Shown here: positions 31,855-39,203 of the stretch, in pieces
Numbering within the stretch: the first letter of the stretch is position 1
Layout: each line of letters begins with the position of its first letter
Assembly: GCF_025264685.1 (NCBI RefSeq)
Contig: NZ_CP073721.1
Span: forward strand, 1,169,001 to 1,233,000
Direction: 5' to 3'
From: Dactylosporangium roseum
Lineage (GTDB): Bacteria > Actinomycetota > Actinomycetes > Mycobacteriales > Micromonosporaceae
Length of the DNA stretch: 64,000 bases
Notes under the pieces: model-generated
Databases searched by the model: none
What the model saw: the letters and a program-made list of their open reading frames with translations, nothing else
Told to the model about the DNA's origin: nothing
Made by a program: the position numbers and the translations under genes

Positions 31855-32280
31855 ATGGAGCTGGTGACGTTCGAGGCGTTACTCAAGGAGCGGGTGGAAG
31901 CGACCGGTCAGGTCGAGGTGAGGACCTTCATGGAGCTGTCGGTCCCGTTCCTCTACGGCCTGGTGATCAAGGTCGATGGTGGGGCTGTCGCGTTCCGGCT
32001 CACGAAGGGTTCCGGCACCGGTGACCCGCCGGCCACGGGGGAGGAGCAGGCCGCGCACGACGCGAACGTGGCCCGGCTCGACCCGAAGGCGACCATGCCC
32101 CGGCTGCAGCACACGCCAGAGCGGGTACAGAAGGCTTCGGGCCTGATCCGGGACGTGCTTGCTGCCGATCTGCCGGCGGGTGCGGTCGGGGTTGAGGGGC
32201 GGGCTGATGGGCGCGAGCTGCCCGGCGTCAAGGTCGTCTTCAAGACGGGTTCAGAGATCTATGTAGTGCCGGTCGGCTAG
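31855..32280 (+). CDS. Hypothetical protein (141 aa)
   Basis: ATG 31855 follows a G-rich tract. The product (MELVTFEALLKERVEATGQV, VKVVFKTGSEIYVVPVG) is alpha-beta with no known motif. It precedes the palindromic promoter at 32,292. Confidence 0.5.
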   Translation: MELVTFEALLKERVEATGQVEVRTFMELSVPFLYGLVIKVDGGAVAFRLTKGSGTGDPPATGEEQAAHDANVARLDPKATMPRLQHTPERVQKASGLIRDVLAADLPAGAVGVEGRADGRELPGVKVVFKTGSEIYVVPVG

Positions 32281-32291
32281 CCGTCGCCGGG

Positions 32292-32334
32292 AATACCCTA
32301 GGGTGTTGCGAATGCCAACACCCTAGGGTATTGT
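32292..32334 (+). promoter_or_regulatory. Palindromic operator overlapping a leaderless-type promoter
   Basis: Two 17-base arms (AATACCCTAGGGTGTTG, 32292-32308, and its exact complement, 32316-32332) flank 7 bases. Each arm itself contains CCCTAGGG. A promoter TTGCGA-17-TATTGT (32306-32311, 32329-32334) is embedded, and ATG 32342 lies 7 bases beyond the -10. A dimer-of-dimers repressor site is the simplest reading. Confidence 0.65.
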
Positions 32335-32341
32335 CATGGTC

Positions 32342-32743
32342 ATGGTCGAGACGTTCTACCGCCTCCACAACAACACCGCCGCACCGGCATTCAGCGCCGA
32401 GCACGCCTACAGCGGACTGTGGGGCAGCGAGTGGAGCGAGGACGGCACACAGACCCGCTGCCACGAGTGTGATGGCGGCGCCCTGCTCGGCAGCATCATC
32501 GACAACTGCCGGACCTGCGACAACACCGGATGGGAAGACGCGCAGTACGGCTACTCCTGCTGCTGGTCCGGCGCGGACCTCATCGCCTACATGGACGAGC
32601 ACGGCATCGTCGCCGACGACGACCAGGTGGTCGTCTTCGAGGGCCAGCGGGTCGGCACCGGCGGCGACGGCGAGCCCCTCGCGGTCCCGACCGGTCAGGT
32701 CCGGTGGACCACCTACGGCGCCCTGCGCGCCGGGAAGGAATGA
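32342..32743 (+). CDS. DnaJ-type zinc-finger protein, probably leaderless (133 aa)
   Basis: CHECDGGALLGS, CRTCDNTGW and a following GYSCCWS resemble the CxxCxGxG-like zinc repeats of DnaJ-type proteins. ATG 32342 lies 7 bases after the -10; an ATG two codons earlier is the alternative. It may be controlled by the palindrome at 32,292. Function unknown; similar small proteins occur widely in actinomycete mobile DNA. Confidence 0.65.
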   Translation: MVETFYRLHNNTAAPAFSAEHAYSGLWGSEWSEDGTQTRCHECDGGALLGSIIDNCRTCDNTGWEDAQYGYSCCWSGADLIAYMDEHGIVADDDQVVVFEGQRVGTGGDGEPLAVPTGQVRWTTYGALRAGKE

Positions 32744-33042
32744 CCATGACCATGCCCGCCGAGCTGGCCGCAGCACTGACCGCCGTCGGCGTCGACGCGG
32801 CGGCATTCGAGGTCGACCCCGACGACCCCGACGCCATGGACTACCTGACCCCCGAGACGGTCGAGCACCTGGCGAGCACCACGTACGTGATGGACACGGA
32901 CTGGGGCTGCGTCTACCTCAGGGTCTACAGGAAGGGTGATTTGAGTGTTTGGGGATGCGACAACGACGGCGAGAGCTGGGACGTCTACGACGGCCAGGAT
33001 CTCGCCGAGATGGCCGCTCGGGTCGCCGCGGAGTGCAAGTGA
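32740..33042 (+). CDS. Hypothetical acidic protein (100 aa)
   Basis: ATG 32740 overlaps the previous stop; ATG 32746 is an alternative. The strand-rich sequence (YVMDTDWGCVYLRVYRKGDL, WGCDNDGESWDVYDGQDLA) and Asp-rich N-terminus give no family match. Confidence 0.5.
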   Translation: MTMTMPAELAAALTAVGVDAAAFEVDPDDPDAMDYLTPETVEHLASTTYVMDTDWGCVYLRVYRKGDLSVWGCDNDGESWDVYDGQDLAEMAARVAAECK

Positions 33043-33374
33043 TCGCCGTGGAGTACGTCAACCTCACCGGCCACCCGGTGATCATCATGCCTGAGGACGG
33101 CGAAACGGTCTCGATCCCCCCTACAGGGGCCGTCCTCCGGATCGCGGAAAACGTCCGGCGTGTCGACGGACGGGCCGTCGTCGAACTCGGCGAGATCGCC
33201 GGGCTGCCCGATCCGGTCGACGGGACCGTCTACGTCACGTCGATGCCGGTGCTCATGGCGCTCGCGGCCAAGGGCATCCACCGGCCGGATCTGACCTACC
33301 CGTACGGGCGGGTCAAGGCCGACGATGGACGCACCCTCGGCTGCCGGGAACTAGCCACGCTGAGGGTCGCATGA
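33039..33374 (+). CDS. Hypothetical protein (111 aa)
   Basis: GTG 33039 overlaps the previous stop. The product (VEYVNLTGHPVIIMPEDGET, VSIPPTGAVLRIAENVRR) resembles a beta-sandwich protein found in many actinophages, sometimes called DUF-type. No catalytic motif. Confidence 0.5.
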   Translation: MIAVEYVNLTGHPVIIMPEDGETVSIPPTGAVLRIAENVRRVDGRAVVELGEIAGLPDPVDGTVYVTSMPVLMALAAKGIHRPDLTYPYGRVKADDGRTLGCRELATLRVA

Positions 33375-33763
33375 CCGCCCCCGGCGAGGGCTGGCCGACC
33401 ACCCCGGCCGACGTGATCGCGTGGCTGCGCGCCCTCCCCGCCGCCGAGCGGTGGCGGGTCGCCGGGCTGCTGGTCGACCGCCACGTCACCGAGGCGGCGA
33501 TCGGGCTGGAGCGGGCGGGCGCGGTGCACGAACTGACCCGGACCGCGACCTGGGAGGTCGTCGCCGAGCAGTTGGGGACCAGCACCGCGAACGTCAACAA
33601 GCTGGTCACCCGCTACCGTGGTGCGCTGGCCCGCGGGGAGTGCATCGCCTGCGGTGGGCCAGGTCCGGCCGACGACATGTGCGACGTATGCGCCGCCTCC
33701 GTCGTGCTCGATCCGCCCCACGGCGAAGAGCAGGAGGAGACAAGCGACGCCCCCGGCACCTGA
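33371..33763 (+). CDS. HTH plus zinc-ribbon protein (130 aa)
   Basis: ATG 33371 overlaps the previous stop. Residues about 60-95 (TWEVVAEQLGTSTANVNKLV) form a helix-turn-helix, followed by a ribbon CIACGGPGPADDMCDVCAAS. Probably a small DNA-binding regulator; last gene of the rightward operon. Confidence 0.6.
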   Translation: MTAPGEGWPTTPADVIAWLRALPAAERWRVAGLLVDRHVTEAAIGLERAGAVHELTRTATWEVVAEQLGTSTANVNKLVTRYRGALARGECIACGGPGPADDMCDVCAASVVLDPPHGEEQEETSDAPGT

Positions 33764-33777
33764 CGCAACGACGAAAG

Positions 33778-33816
33778 AGCGCCCGCCCACCGGTCCGTAG
33801 ACCAGGGGCGGGCGCT
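33778..33816. terminator. Bidirectional-looking terminator between convergent operons
   Basis: AGCGCCCGCCC (33778-33788) and GGGCGGGCGCT (33806-33816) form a perfect 11-bp stem with a 17-base loop. It separates the rightward accessory operon from the leftward virion and lysis operon. Confidence 0.65.
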
Positions 33817-33858
33817 TCACGTTGGTCGGCCGGGAAGGCGCCCGGTCGCGACGTCACG

Positions 33859-33984
33859 CTACCGCTTGATGTCGAGGCGCAGCCACATCGCGGTGTTCGC
33901 CGCGGTGGTGGTCGTGGTGTTCACCCACGACGTCACCTCGTTGCGGGGACGTGGCAGCTCAGGCGAGCCGACGAGGGTCTTCAT
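33859..33984 (-). CDS. Small hypothetical protein after the holin (41 aa)
   Basis: ATG 33982-33984 overlaps the holin stop (ATGA). The product (MKTLVGSPELPRPRNEVTSW, then VNTTTTTAANTAMWLRLDIK) is beta-like with a Thr-rich core. It is the last gene of the leftward operon before the convergent terminator. It may be a lysis accessory; that is context only. Confidence 0.5.
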   Translation of the reverse strand: MKTLVGSPELPRPRNEVTSWVNTTTTTAANTAMWLRLDIKR

Positions 33985-34223
33985 GCCGCGTCCGTGGCCT
34001 TCGAGTCCTCGACAACCGACGGCGAGCCGACCGGGCCGACACCGGAGGACACGATCGACGTCAGCACCGACGCGATCGCGGCGAGCAGGCCGACGGAGCC
34101 GACCTGACCCCAGTCGACGTCAAGGACGCCGAGTCCGTCGCCGGTGAGCAGGGCGAGGCCGGCTTGGGCGAACGTCTTGACCGCGCGTTCGGCGGCGGCC
34201 TTCCAGAAGCTGGCAGTGAACAT
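33981..34223 (-). CDS. Putative holin, r1t-type (80 aa)
   Basis: The sequence FWKAAAERAVKTFAQAGLAL, then VDWGQVGSVGLLAAIASVLT, matches the r1t-type phage holin pattern: an amphipathic N-terminus and two hydrophobic segments. Its position close to the lysin genes supports a role in timed host membrane opening. Length is typical. Confidence 0.75.
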   Translation of the reverse strand: MFTASFWKAAAERAVKTFAQAGLALLTGDGLGVLDVDWGQVGSVGLLAAIASVLTSIVSSGVGPVGSPSVVEDSKATDAA

Positions 34224-34307
34224 CGGTGGACTCCAATCGGGGAAGCGGTCTGCGGCGGTGCGTGATGCGCCACGTGCTGCGTTCGGTGGTGCAGGTGCAG
34301 GTCGGAT

Positions 34308-34889
34308 TCAGGCAGGCGTTGGGGTAGCAGGGCCCGGCCGCGCCTCGCAAAAGAACGGCAGGACGTAGAACCCGCCGCCCTCGACCTTCATCCGGCCCGA
34401 GTTGTAGAGGTCGATGAACTCGGCGCGCTGGTCGGTGCTGAAGTGCTGGAAGTAGAACTTCGCCACCGTCTCGCCGCGCGACGACCCGAGCGCTACCTCG
34501 GCGATCTGCTCGATGTCGGCGGCGATCTGCTCGGCGGTCTTTCCGTCGCGTTCGCCGAGTTCGCGGACCGCGCGGACGGTCGGGTCGTTCGCTTCCCATC
34601 GCGCGCGTCGTTCGGCGAGTTCCGCAGCCGAGTAGGGCCGGGCGAAATACGCCTTGTATGCCTTGTCGGTGGGGCCGACGATCCAGCCCTCGGCGACGAG
34701 CCGCATGAAGTCGTCGGGGTGTAGCGACCCGCAGAACGAGCACGATCGGCCCGCCTGCGCCTGGCCGACGAGTCCGTGGCCGCTGTCGGCCCAGTGGTCG
34801 AGGTTCTCGGCCCGTTCCCATGGTCCCCAGTCGGTCATGCGGCGCTGGCACGTCTGCTGCTCGGGCATCGGCGTGGCGTCCGTGCTCAC
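34308..34889 (-). CDS. Hypothetical protein with CSFC motif (193 aa)
   Basis: The start GTG 34887-34889 overlaps the stop of the hairpin protein (GTGA). The N-terminus has two cysteine sites (QQTCQRRMTDWGPW, then RSCSFCGSLHPDDFMRLVAE), followed by helices (AEQIAADIEQIAEVALG) and an aromatic C-terminal strand region (KFYFQHFSTDQRAEFIDLYN). Similar proteins occur in actinophages without named function. Confidence 0.55.
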   Translation of the reverse strand: MSTDATPMPEQQTCQRRMTDWGPWERAENLDHWADSGHGLVGQAQAGRSCSFCGSLHPDDFMRLVAEGWIVGPTDKAYKAYFARPYSAAELAERRARWEANDPTVRAVRELGERDGKTAEQIAADIEQIAEVALGSSRGETVAKFYFQHFSTDQRAEFIDLYNSGRMKVEGGGFYVLPFFCEARPGPATPTPA

Positions 34890-35140
34890 CGGCGGACCTC
34901 GACGTTCCCGGCGATCGGCGCGGTCAGGTTGGTGTCGAGCGCGGCGCGGACGAAGCAGTCCTTCGCCTCCAGCAGCTTCCGCAGGCCTGCTGTGAGTTCG
35001 GGCCCGTCGGGCAGCGCCTGGACCATGGCCTGGGCCAGGTCGGCGCACGGCCGGGACACGGTCTGCAGATGCTGGGGCAGATGCCCGTAGCTGAAGTAGC
35101 GCAGCAGGTGGGTGGTGCCCGGGTGCCGGTCAGCGGCCAT
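34886..35140 (-). CDS. Possible Acb2/Tad1-like helical-hairpin protein (84 aa)
   Basis: The layout is HLLRYFSYGHLPQHLQTVSR, then a helix (ADLAQAMVQALPDGPELTAG) and LRKLLEAKDCFVRAAL. This gives two amphipathic helices with a Glu/Leu/Arg-rich hinge, reminiscent of the small cyclic-nucleotide sponges Acb2/Tad1. The resemblance is partial and by eye. If correct, it would bind CBASS or Thoeris signal nucleotides. Position among lysis-side morons suits an accessory defence-evasion gene. Alternative: an unrelated alpha-hairpin protein. Confidence 0.35.
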   Translation of the reverse strand: MAADRHPGTTHLLRYFSYGHLPQHLQTVSRPCADLAQAMVQALPDGPELTAGLRKLLEAKDCFVRAALDTNLTAPIAGNVEVRR

Positions 35141-35208
35141 GGTGGTGCTCCGATCGTCGATGGAAATGTCGTACGGGGCGGTTACGCTGCCTGGTTTCGG
35201 ATGAATCT

Positions 35209-35224
35209 CGTACGGGCCCGTACG
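35209..35224. promoter_or_regulatory. Perfect 16-bp palindrome between divergent genes
   Basis: CGTACGGGCCCGTACG lies between the leftward hairpin-protein gene and a rightward gene. A half-copy (GTCGTACGGGGC) occurs at 35169-35180. An operator for either gene is likely. Confidence 0.5.
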
Positions 35225-35244
35225 TGTGTGCGAAACTGCTGGTC

Positions 35245-35628
35245 ATGCCCGACGAGTTAAAGGTGACCCGGCTCTCGCGGCCGGAAGGGCTCGCCGTCGC
35301 CCGTATCACCGGCACAGCGGAGAACTGCACCCTGCACCTCGGGCAGACCCCGAACGAGGCGCTCCAGCGGATCGCCGCCGAACTCGCGCCACTCGACCCC
35401 GCACGGCACCAGCTCGTGCTCAGCCACGCCGCCGCGACCTACATCGAGGGCGACCACCAGTACCAGGCCGACTGCCTCGCGATCCTCGGGCGGTCCGGCG
35501 CCGACCTCAACCTGGCGCTGCGCATCGCGATCCACCGCGCGTCACTGCCGAACTGGATACCGACCGACGAGGCGCGACGTGCCCGGCTGTTGGGGCTCGG
35601 CCAGTCACAGCCGGAGCCGCCCGGCTGA
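35245..35628 (+). CDS. Lone rightward gene in the lysis region (127 aa)
   Basis: ATG 35245 lies 20 bases after the palindrome; an in-frame start at 35224 is the alternative. The product (LKVTRLSRPEGLAVARITGT, AENCTLHLGQTPNEALQRIA, LNLALRIAIHRASLPNWIPT) is alpha-beta with no recognised motif. Its opposite strand and own control site mark it as a moron-type insertion among leftward genes. The function is unknown. Confidence 0.55.
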   Translation: MPDELKVTRLSRPEGLAVARITGTAENCTLHLGQTPNEALQRIAAELAPLDPARHQLVLSHAAATYIEGDHQYQADCLAILGRSGADLNLALRIAIHRASLPNWIPTDEARRARLLGLGQSQPEPPG

Positions 35629-35630
35629 GA

Positions 35631-36002
35631 TCAGAGCCGGCCGTTGACCTCGCCACCGCCGACCAGCGCCCGCAGCCGCTCGAGCGTTGCCGCCGGCGCC
35701 ATGATGGCCCCGCGCAAGTTCCGCAGGTCCCGGGCCAGCGCCTCAGCCTCATGGCGGCATTCGGCGAGCTCGCGGCGGACCTCGGCAACCTCGCGACGCG
35801 CTTCCGCCGCGTCGAGCCGGGCCCGCTGAGTTTCCTCCTGGAACTCCTGCACCCACTTCAGTGACGAGTCGGACAGCCGGTCGGCGACCTCCGCCTTCCT
35901 CGCACGGCGGCCCGTGACGGCCTGGATGATCGCGACCAGCCCGCCGCCGCCGAACAGGATCGACGCGACCGTAAGCAGCGCCGTCAACCAGGTCGGCATC
36001 AT
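35631..36002 (-). CDS. Membrane-anchored coiled-coil protein of the lysis cassette (123 aa)
   Basis: One N-terminal span (LTALLTVASILFGGGGLVAI) is followed by a long charged coiled coil (EEFQEETQ-like; ETQRARLDAAEARREVAEVR, RELAECRHEAEALARDLRNL). The ATG overlaps the stop of the adjacent membrane protein. The spanin-like or holin-accessory form fits, but identity is not proven. Confidence 0.6.
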   Translation of the reverse strand: MMPTWLTALLTVASILFGGGGLVAIIQAVTGRRARKAEVADRLSDSSLKWVQEFQEETQRARLDAAEARREVAEVRRELAECRHEAEALARDLRNLRGAIMAPAATLERLRALVGGGEVNGRL

Positions 36003-36397
36003 CGGGGACCTCTCAGGTCTCGGCGGATCTGCACAGCGCGCACCACGTTCGCCGCCGCCCACGCGAACGCGATCCCGCCGGCGAACAGCGCACGCCAGCC
36101 AAGCGGCGTAACCGCCGCGCAGTACCAGACCAGCGACCCGGCGCCGACGAGCATCCCCGCCTGCTCCAGTTGCAGCGACCACGGCCGGCGGGAATACACG
36201 CCGACCAGACCGATCGCGCCGGAGACGGCCAGCCCGGCAGACCAGACGTGCAGTGCCCAGCCGGGCAGGAGCGCGGCGATCGACTGCGGCGGCGGGGCGC
36301 CGATCGTGTAGGCGATGCCGGTGATGAGGGAGACGACGAGCAGCAGGATCTCGTGGGGCCGGTGCCGGCCGCTGACGATGACCAACGGCCGCGGCAT
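35999..36397 (-). CDS. Polytopic membrane protein, possible holin (132 aa)
   Basis: Three or four hydrophobic spans are visible (EILLLVVSLITGIAYTIGAP, AGLAVSGAIGLVGVYS, AGMLVGAGSLVWYCAAVTPL, ALFAGGIAFAWAAANVV). It lies between the lysin and coiled-coil genes. A second holin or lysis regulator is plausible. Confidence 0.6.
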   Translation of the reverse strand: MPRPLVIVSGRHRPHEILLLVVSLITGIAYTIGAPPPQSIAALLPGWALHVWSAGLAVSGAIGLVGVYSRRPWSLQLEQAGMLVGAGSLVWYCAAVTPLGWRALFAGGIAFAWAAANVVRAVQIRRDLRGPR

Positions 36398-36399
36398 GG

Positions 36400-37320
36400 T
36401 CAGCTCCCCGGCACGCCGTTGAGGCCGGCACGCTCGGCCGGGCTGAGGTTCGCCTCGGCGGCTTCGCGGGTCGCGGCCAGCTCGGTCTCCAGCTCGGCGA
36501 TCCGGGCCGCCTGCTGCTCGACGAGACCGGTCACGTCCGCGGTCCGCTGGTCGATCCGGGCCAGGACGGCGGCCGTGTCGACGCTGGTGCCGCTGGCCAC
36601 GATCGCGTGGAACGCGTCGATGAGCGCCTGCTCCCGGTTCGCGCTGGCCGCCATCGCGGCGTCGATGGCGTTCAACCTGGCGTGCAGCCGGTTACGGGAC
36701 AGCTCGGGCGCCTTGTCCGGGGTGAACCGGCCGCCGCGGATCTGCGGCTGGTCGCCGAAGATGGCGTCCATGCGCCACTGCAGGTCATCCCACTGCTGTG
36801 GGTCGATCATGTCGTCGTCCTTTCCACGCATGCGCGCGATGGGGTCGTAGTCGTCGGCGCGGGCGTCGTCGTCGACGTCGCTGCGGCCGGAGATGTGGAT
36901 GTGGCCGTTGTCGGTGGACGAGCGGGTGACGTGGCCCGGTGTCCACCGCTCCTGGCGGCAGGTGCCGTTCTCGTCGGTCCAGTTCAGATACTTGATCCAC
37001 ATGACGCCGGGTACGCCCGCGGTCCGGTCACGGATGATCTGCCGCGCGATGTCGGCGTTCTCCTTGCGGTGCGCGTACGACTCGGACCGCGGCATGACGT
37101 CGAGCGCGCGGGCCTTCCACCTGGCGTTCAGGCCGGGCCAGCCGGTGACGGAGAACGGCGTGTGATCCTCGGGCGTCGACGCCGTGAGATGGGCGTCGTT
37201 CGGGTAGTCGTACACGGTCAGGCCGTAGGCACGCAGCTTCTTCTGGAGCGCCTTCGCGGGCCTGATCAAGGAGTACGGCTTGCCGGCCTTGAGCCAGTCG
37301 CGGTATCCCTGCGAGGCCAT
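36400..37320 (-). CDS. Endolysin-like peptidase plus coiled coil (306 aa)
   Basis: The N-terminal 170 residues contain ordered His/Asp/His groups (NDAHLTASTPEDH; RALDVMPR; GHIHISGR) that suggest a metal-dependent M15-like or related cell-wall hydrolase. The C-terminal third is a helical region (LARIDQRTADVTGLVEQQAA, RIAELETELAATREAAEANL) that may be a binding or oligomerisation module. The gene stands beside the holin-like genes. Which bond it cuts is not shown. Confidence 0.65.
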   Translation of the reverse strand: MASQGYRDWLKAGKPYSLIRPAKALQKKLRAYGLTVYDYPNDAHLTASTPEDHTPFSVTGWPGLNARWKARALDVMPRSESYAHRKENADIARQIIRDRTAGVPGVMWIKYLNWTDENGTCRQERWTPGHVTRSSTDNGHIHISGRSDVDDDARADDYDPIARMRGKDDDMIDPQQWDDLQWRMDAIFGDQPQIRGGRFTPDKAPELSRNRLHARLNAIDAAMAASANREQALIDAFHAIVASGTSVDTAAVLARIDQRTADVTGLVEQQAARIAELETELAATREAAEANLSPAERAGLNGVPGS

Positions 37321-37365
37321 GTCATTCCTCCTCGTAGATCTCGTCGATCTCGGCGCCGGGCGCGG

Positions 37366-38130
37366 CTAGGGGGACTGGACACCCACGGCGTAGATGAGGG
37401 ACGACCCGACAGATCCCGCACCGGAGGCCACCCGCATCTCGACATCCGCCCGGAACTGGGCCATGTGCGCCACGCCCCCAGGCAGCGGGCCGGTCAGCGT
37501 GACGTGCGTGGTCGCGCCGTCGGCAATGGCCAGCGGGCCGGCGATGACCGTGTCGGACACCGGGTCACGTACCTGGATCTCCCCGGTCACGCCGACGTCG
37601 GACGACACGAGCAGGTGCGCCTGCACGTTGGGGTGCTGCCGGATCCCGGTGACCGTCCACAGCGCCACAAACGTGGGGCTGGTGGTCGACTGCTGTGGGC
37701 TGGCGTGCCATGTCGTGGGGACGCCCTGCAGCGGAATCCACGGCGTGGCGAGGCCGGGCCCGCTGGTGTTGTCCGACAGCAGGAGGTTGCCCGCACGGTC
37801 GTAGACGCCGACGAATCCGAGGTCGCCGCTCTCGCCGGTGCCGTGGACCGCGATCGCGGGCGCGCCGCTGCCGGGCCGGTACAGCAGCACGCCCTTGAGG
37901 CCGGGCCCGTACGGCGACAGGTCGCCGAGCAGGCCGACGGTGCCTCCCGACTGGTCGAGCAGCCGGATGCTGCCGCCGTCCCGCACGGTGATGACCCCGC
38001 CCGCGCCGACGCTGGCCGACTCCAGCCGGCGGGCGGCCCGCAGCTCGCGGAGCTGGGCCTCGAGCCGGTCGACACGTTTGAGCAGCGCCGCGACCGGGTC
38101 GGTCTGTGCCTGGTCGGCCCGGATAGCCAT
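37366..38130 (-). CDS. Minor tail/fibre protein (254 aa)
   Basis: ATG 38128-38130 overlaps the previous stop (TGATG). The N-terminal helix (LLKRVDRLEAQLRELRAARR) is followed by glycine-rich beta repeats (GVITVRDGGSIRLLDQSGGT, VGLLGDLSPYGPGLKGVLLY), a form typical of phage tail fibres. It probably joins the distal tail. Confidence 0.65.
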   Translation of the reverse strand: MAIRADQAQTDPVAALLKRVDRLEAQLRELRAARRLESASVGAGGVITVRDGGSIRLLDQSGGTVGLLGDLSPYGPGLKGVLLYRPGSGAPAIAVHGTGESGDLGFVGVYDRAGNLLLSDNTSGPGLATPWIPLQGVPTTWHASPQQSTTSPTFVALWTVTGIRQHPNVQAHLLVSSDVGVTGEIQVRDPVSDTVIAGPLAIADGATTHVTLTGPLPGGVAHMAQFRADVEMRVASGAGSVGSSLIYAVGVQSP

Positions 38131-39203
38131 CACGCCTCCTGTAGCAGGATCGGGCTGACACGGTCGGCGGCGGGATCCCATTCCCAGCCCCACGCCCTGG
38201 CCGTCACCATGACCCCGCCGCGGTGGCGGGGCGACGTGATGACGTGCAGGCCGACGGTGTCGCCGAGCCCCCAGTCCCGGCCGAGCCTTGGCGCCGTCGA
38301 TGCGACCGCGTTCACGGTCCAGACCTGCGCGCCGGCCCGCATCGCCTCCAGCGCGGCGCGGGCGTGTCCGTCCAGCACGTCCTGTGCCCGGATCGACGTG
38401 CCGGGCGTGTAGCGGTGCTCGTAGCGGGGCCAGCCGGCGGCGAGCAGCTCACTGGCGACCATGTCCGCCGATGTGTGCCGGTCTTCGCCCTCGCCGTCGC
38501 CGCGTGCCCGGACCAGGTTGGCGCCCTTGCCCGTCTCGTACGACTCGGCGAGGGCATAGTCGGCGACGTTTCCCGGATGGACGAAGACGGCGCCAGGCTG
38601 GGCGGGCTGCACGCCGATACGGTTGCGGACCCTGGCCACCAGTTCGATCGTGGTCGGGCCGACTCCCGCCCGCCATCGCGGCTCGACCGTAAACTCGGGG
38701 CCGCCGTCAATGTCCATCAGCTCCTGTAGTCGGGACAAGACTGTCGCGTCGGCATCGTCCGTGTACTGGCGGTTCCGCGGCGTGCCGGTGGCCGGGGCGT
38801 CGATGGTGAGGCCGAGCCCGTCGACCTGCGTGTCACCGATGAGGCCGGCGGCGATCACCGACGCCTCGTCCTGCTGTGTCCATGCGTGGTTGCCGGCGTA
38901 TCGGCGGTCGAAATATGCCTCGGGGGTCGCGCATCCGAGGGACGCGGTCGGTGCTGACCCGCCGGTGCGGGTGAGGATGATCCCGGCCCACACCGGCATG
39001 TCGTCGGCCAGGGCCACGATCATCGTCCGGCCGGGGTCGGTCGCCAGTTCCCACCGTGCCGGCGCGCCGGCCAGCGGCAGCGAGAAGCCGACGGAGGTGG
39101 GGCCGCCGATGCGGCGGGAGATCGGCACGGATGGTGCGAGTGCCGGCAGTTCGGCGGCGATCCGGCCGGTGGCGAGGTCGCAGCCGAGCCACGTGACGGT
39201 CAT
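38130..39203 (-). CDS. Minor tail protein, baseplate hub-like (357 aa)
   Basis: The sequence (PTSVGFSLPLAGAPARWELA, TMIVALADDMPVWAGIILTR, then YTDDADATVLSRLQELMDID) resembles siphophage minor tail proteins of the Gp37/hub type encoded after Dit. It begins directly after the upstream TAG. It likely builds the tail tip. Confidence 0.7.
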   Translation of the reverse strand: MTVTWLGCDLATGRIAAELPALAPSVPISRRIGGPTSVGFSLPLAGAPARWELATDPGRTMIVALADDMPVWAGIILTRTGGSAPTASLGCATPEAYFDRRYAGNHAWTQQDEASVIAAGLIGDTQVDGLGLTIDAPATGTPRNRQYTDDADATVLSRLQELMDIDGGPEFTVEPRWRAGVGPTTIELVARVRNRIGVQPAQPGAVFVHPGNVADYALAESYETGKGANLVRARGDGEGEDRHTSADMVASELLAAGWPRYEHRYTPGTSIRAQDVLDGHARAALEAMRAGAQVWTVNAVASTAPRLGRDWGLGDTVGLHVITSPRHRGGVMVTARAWGWEWDPAADRVSPILLQEA

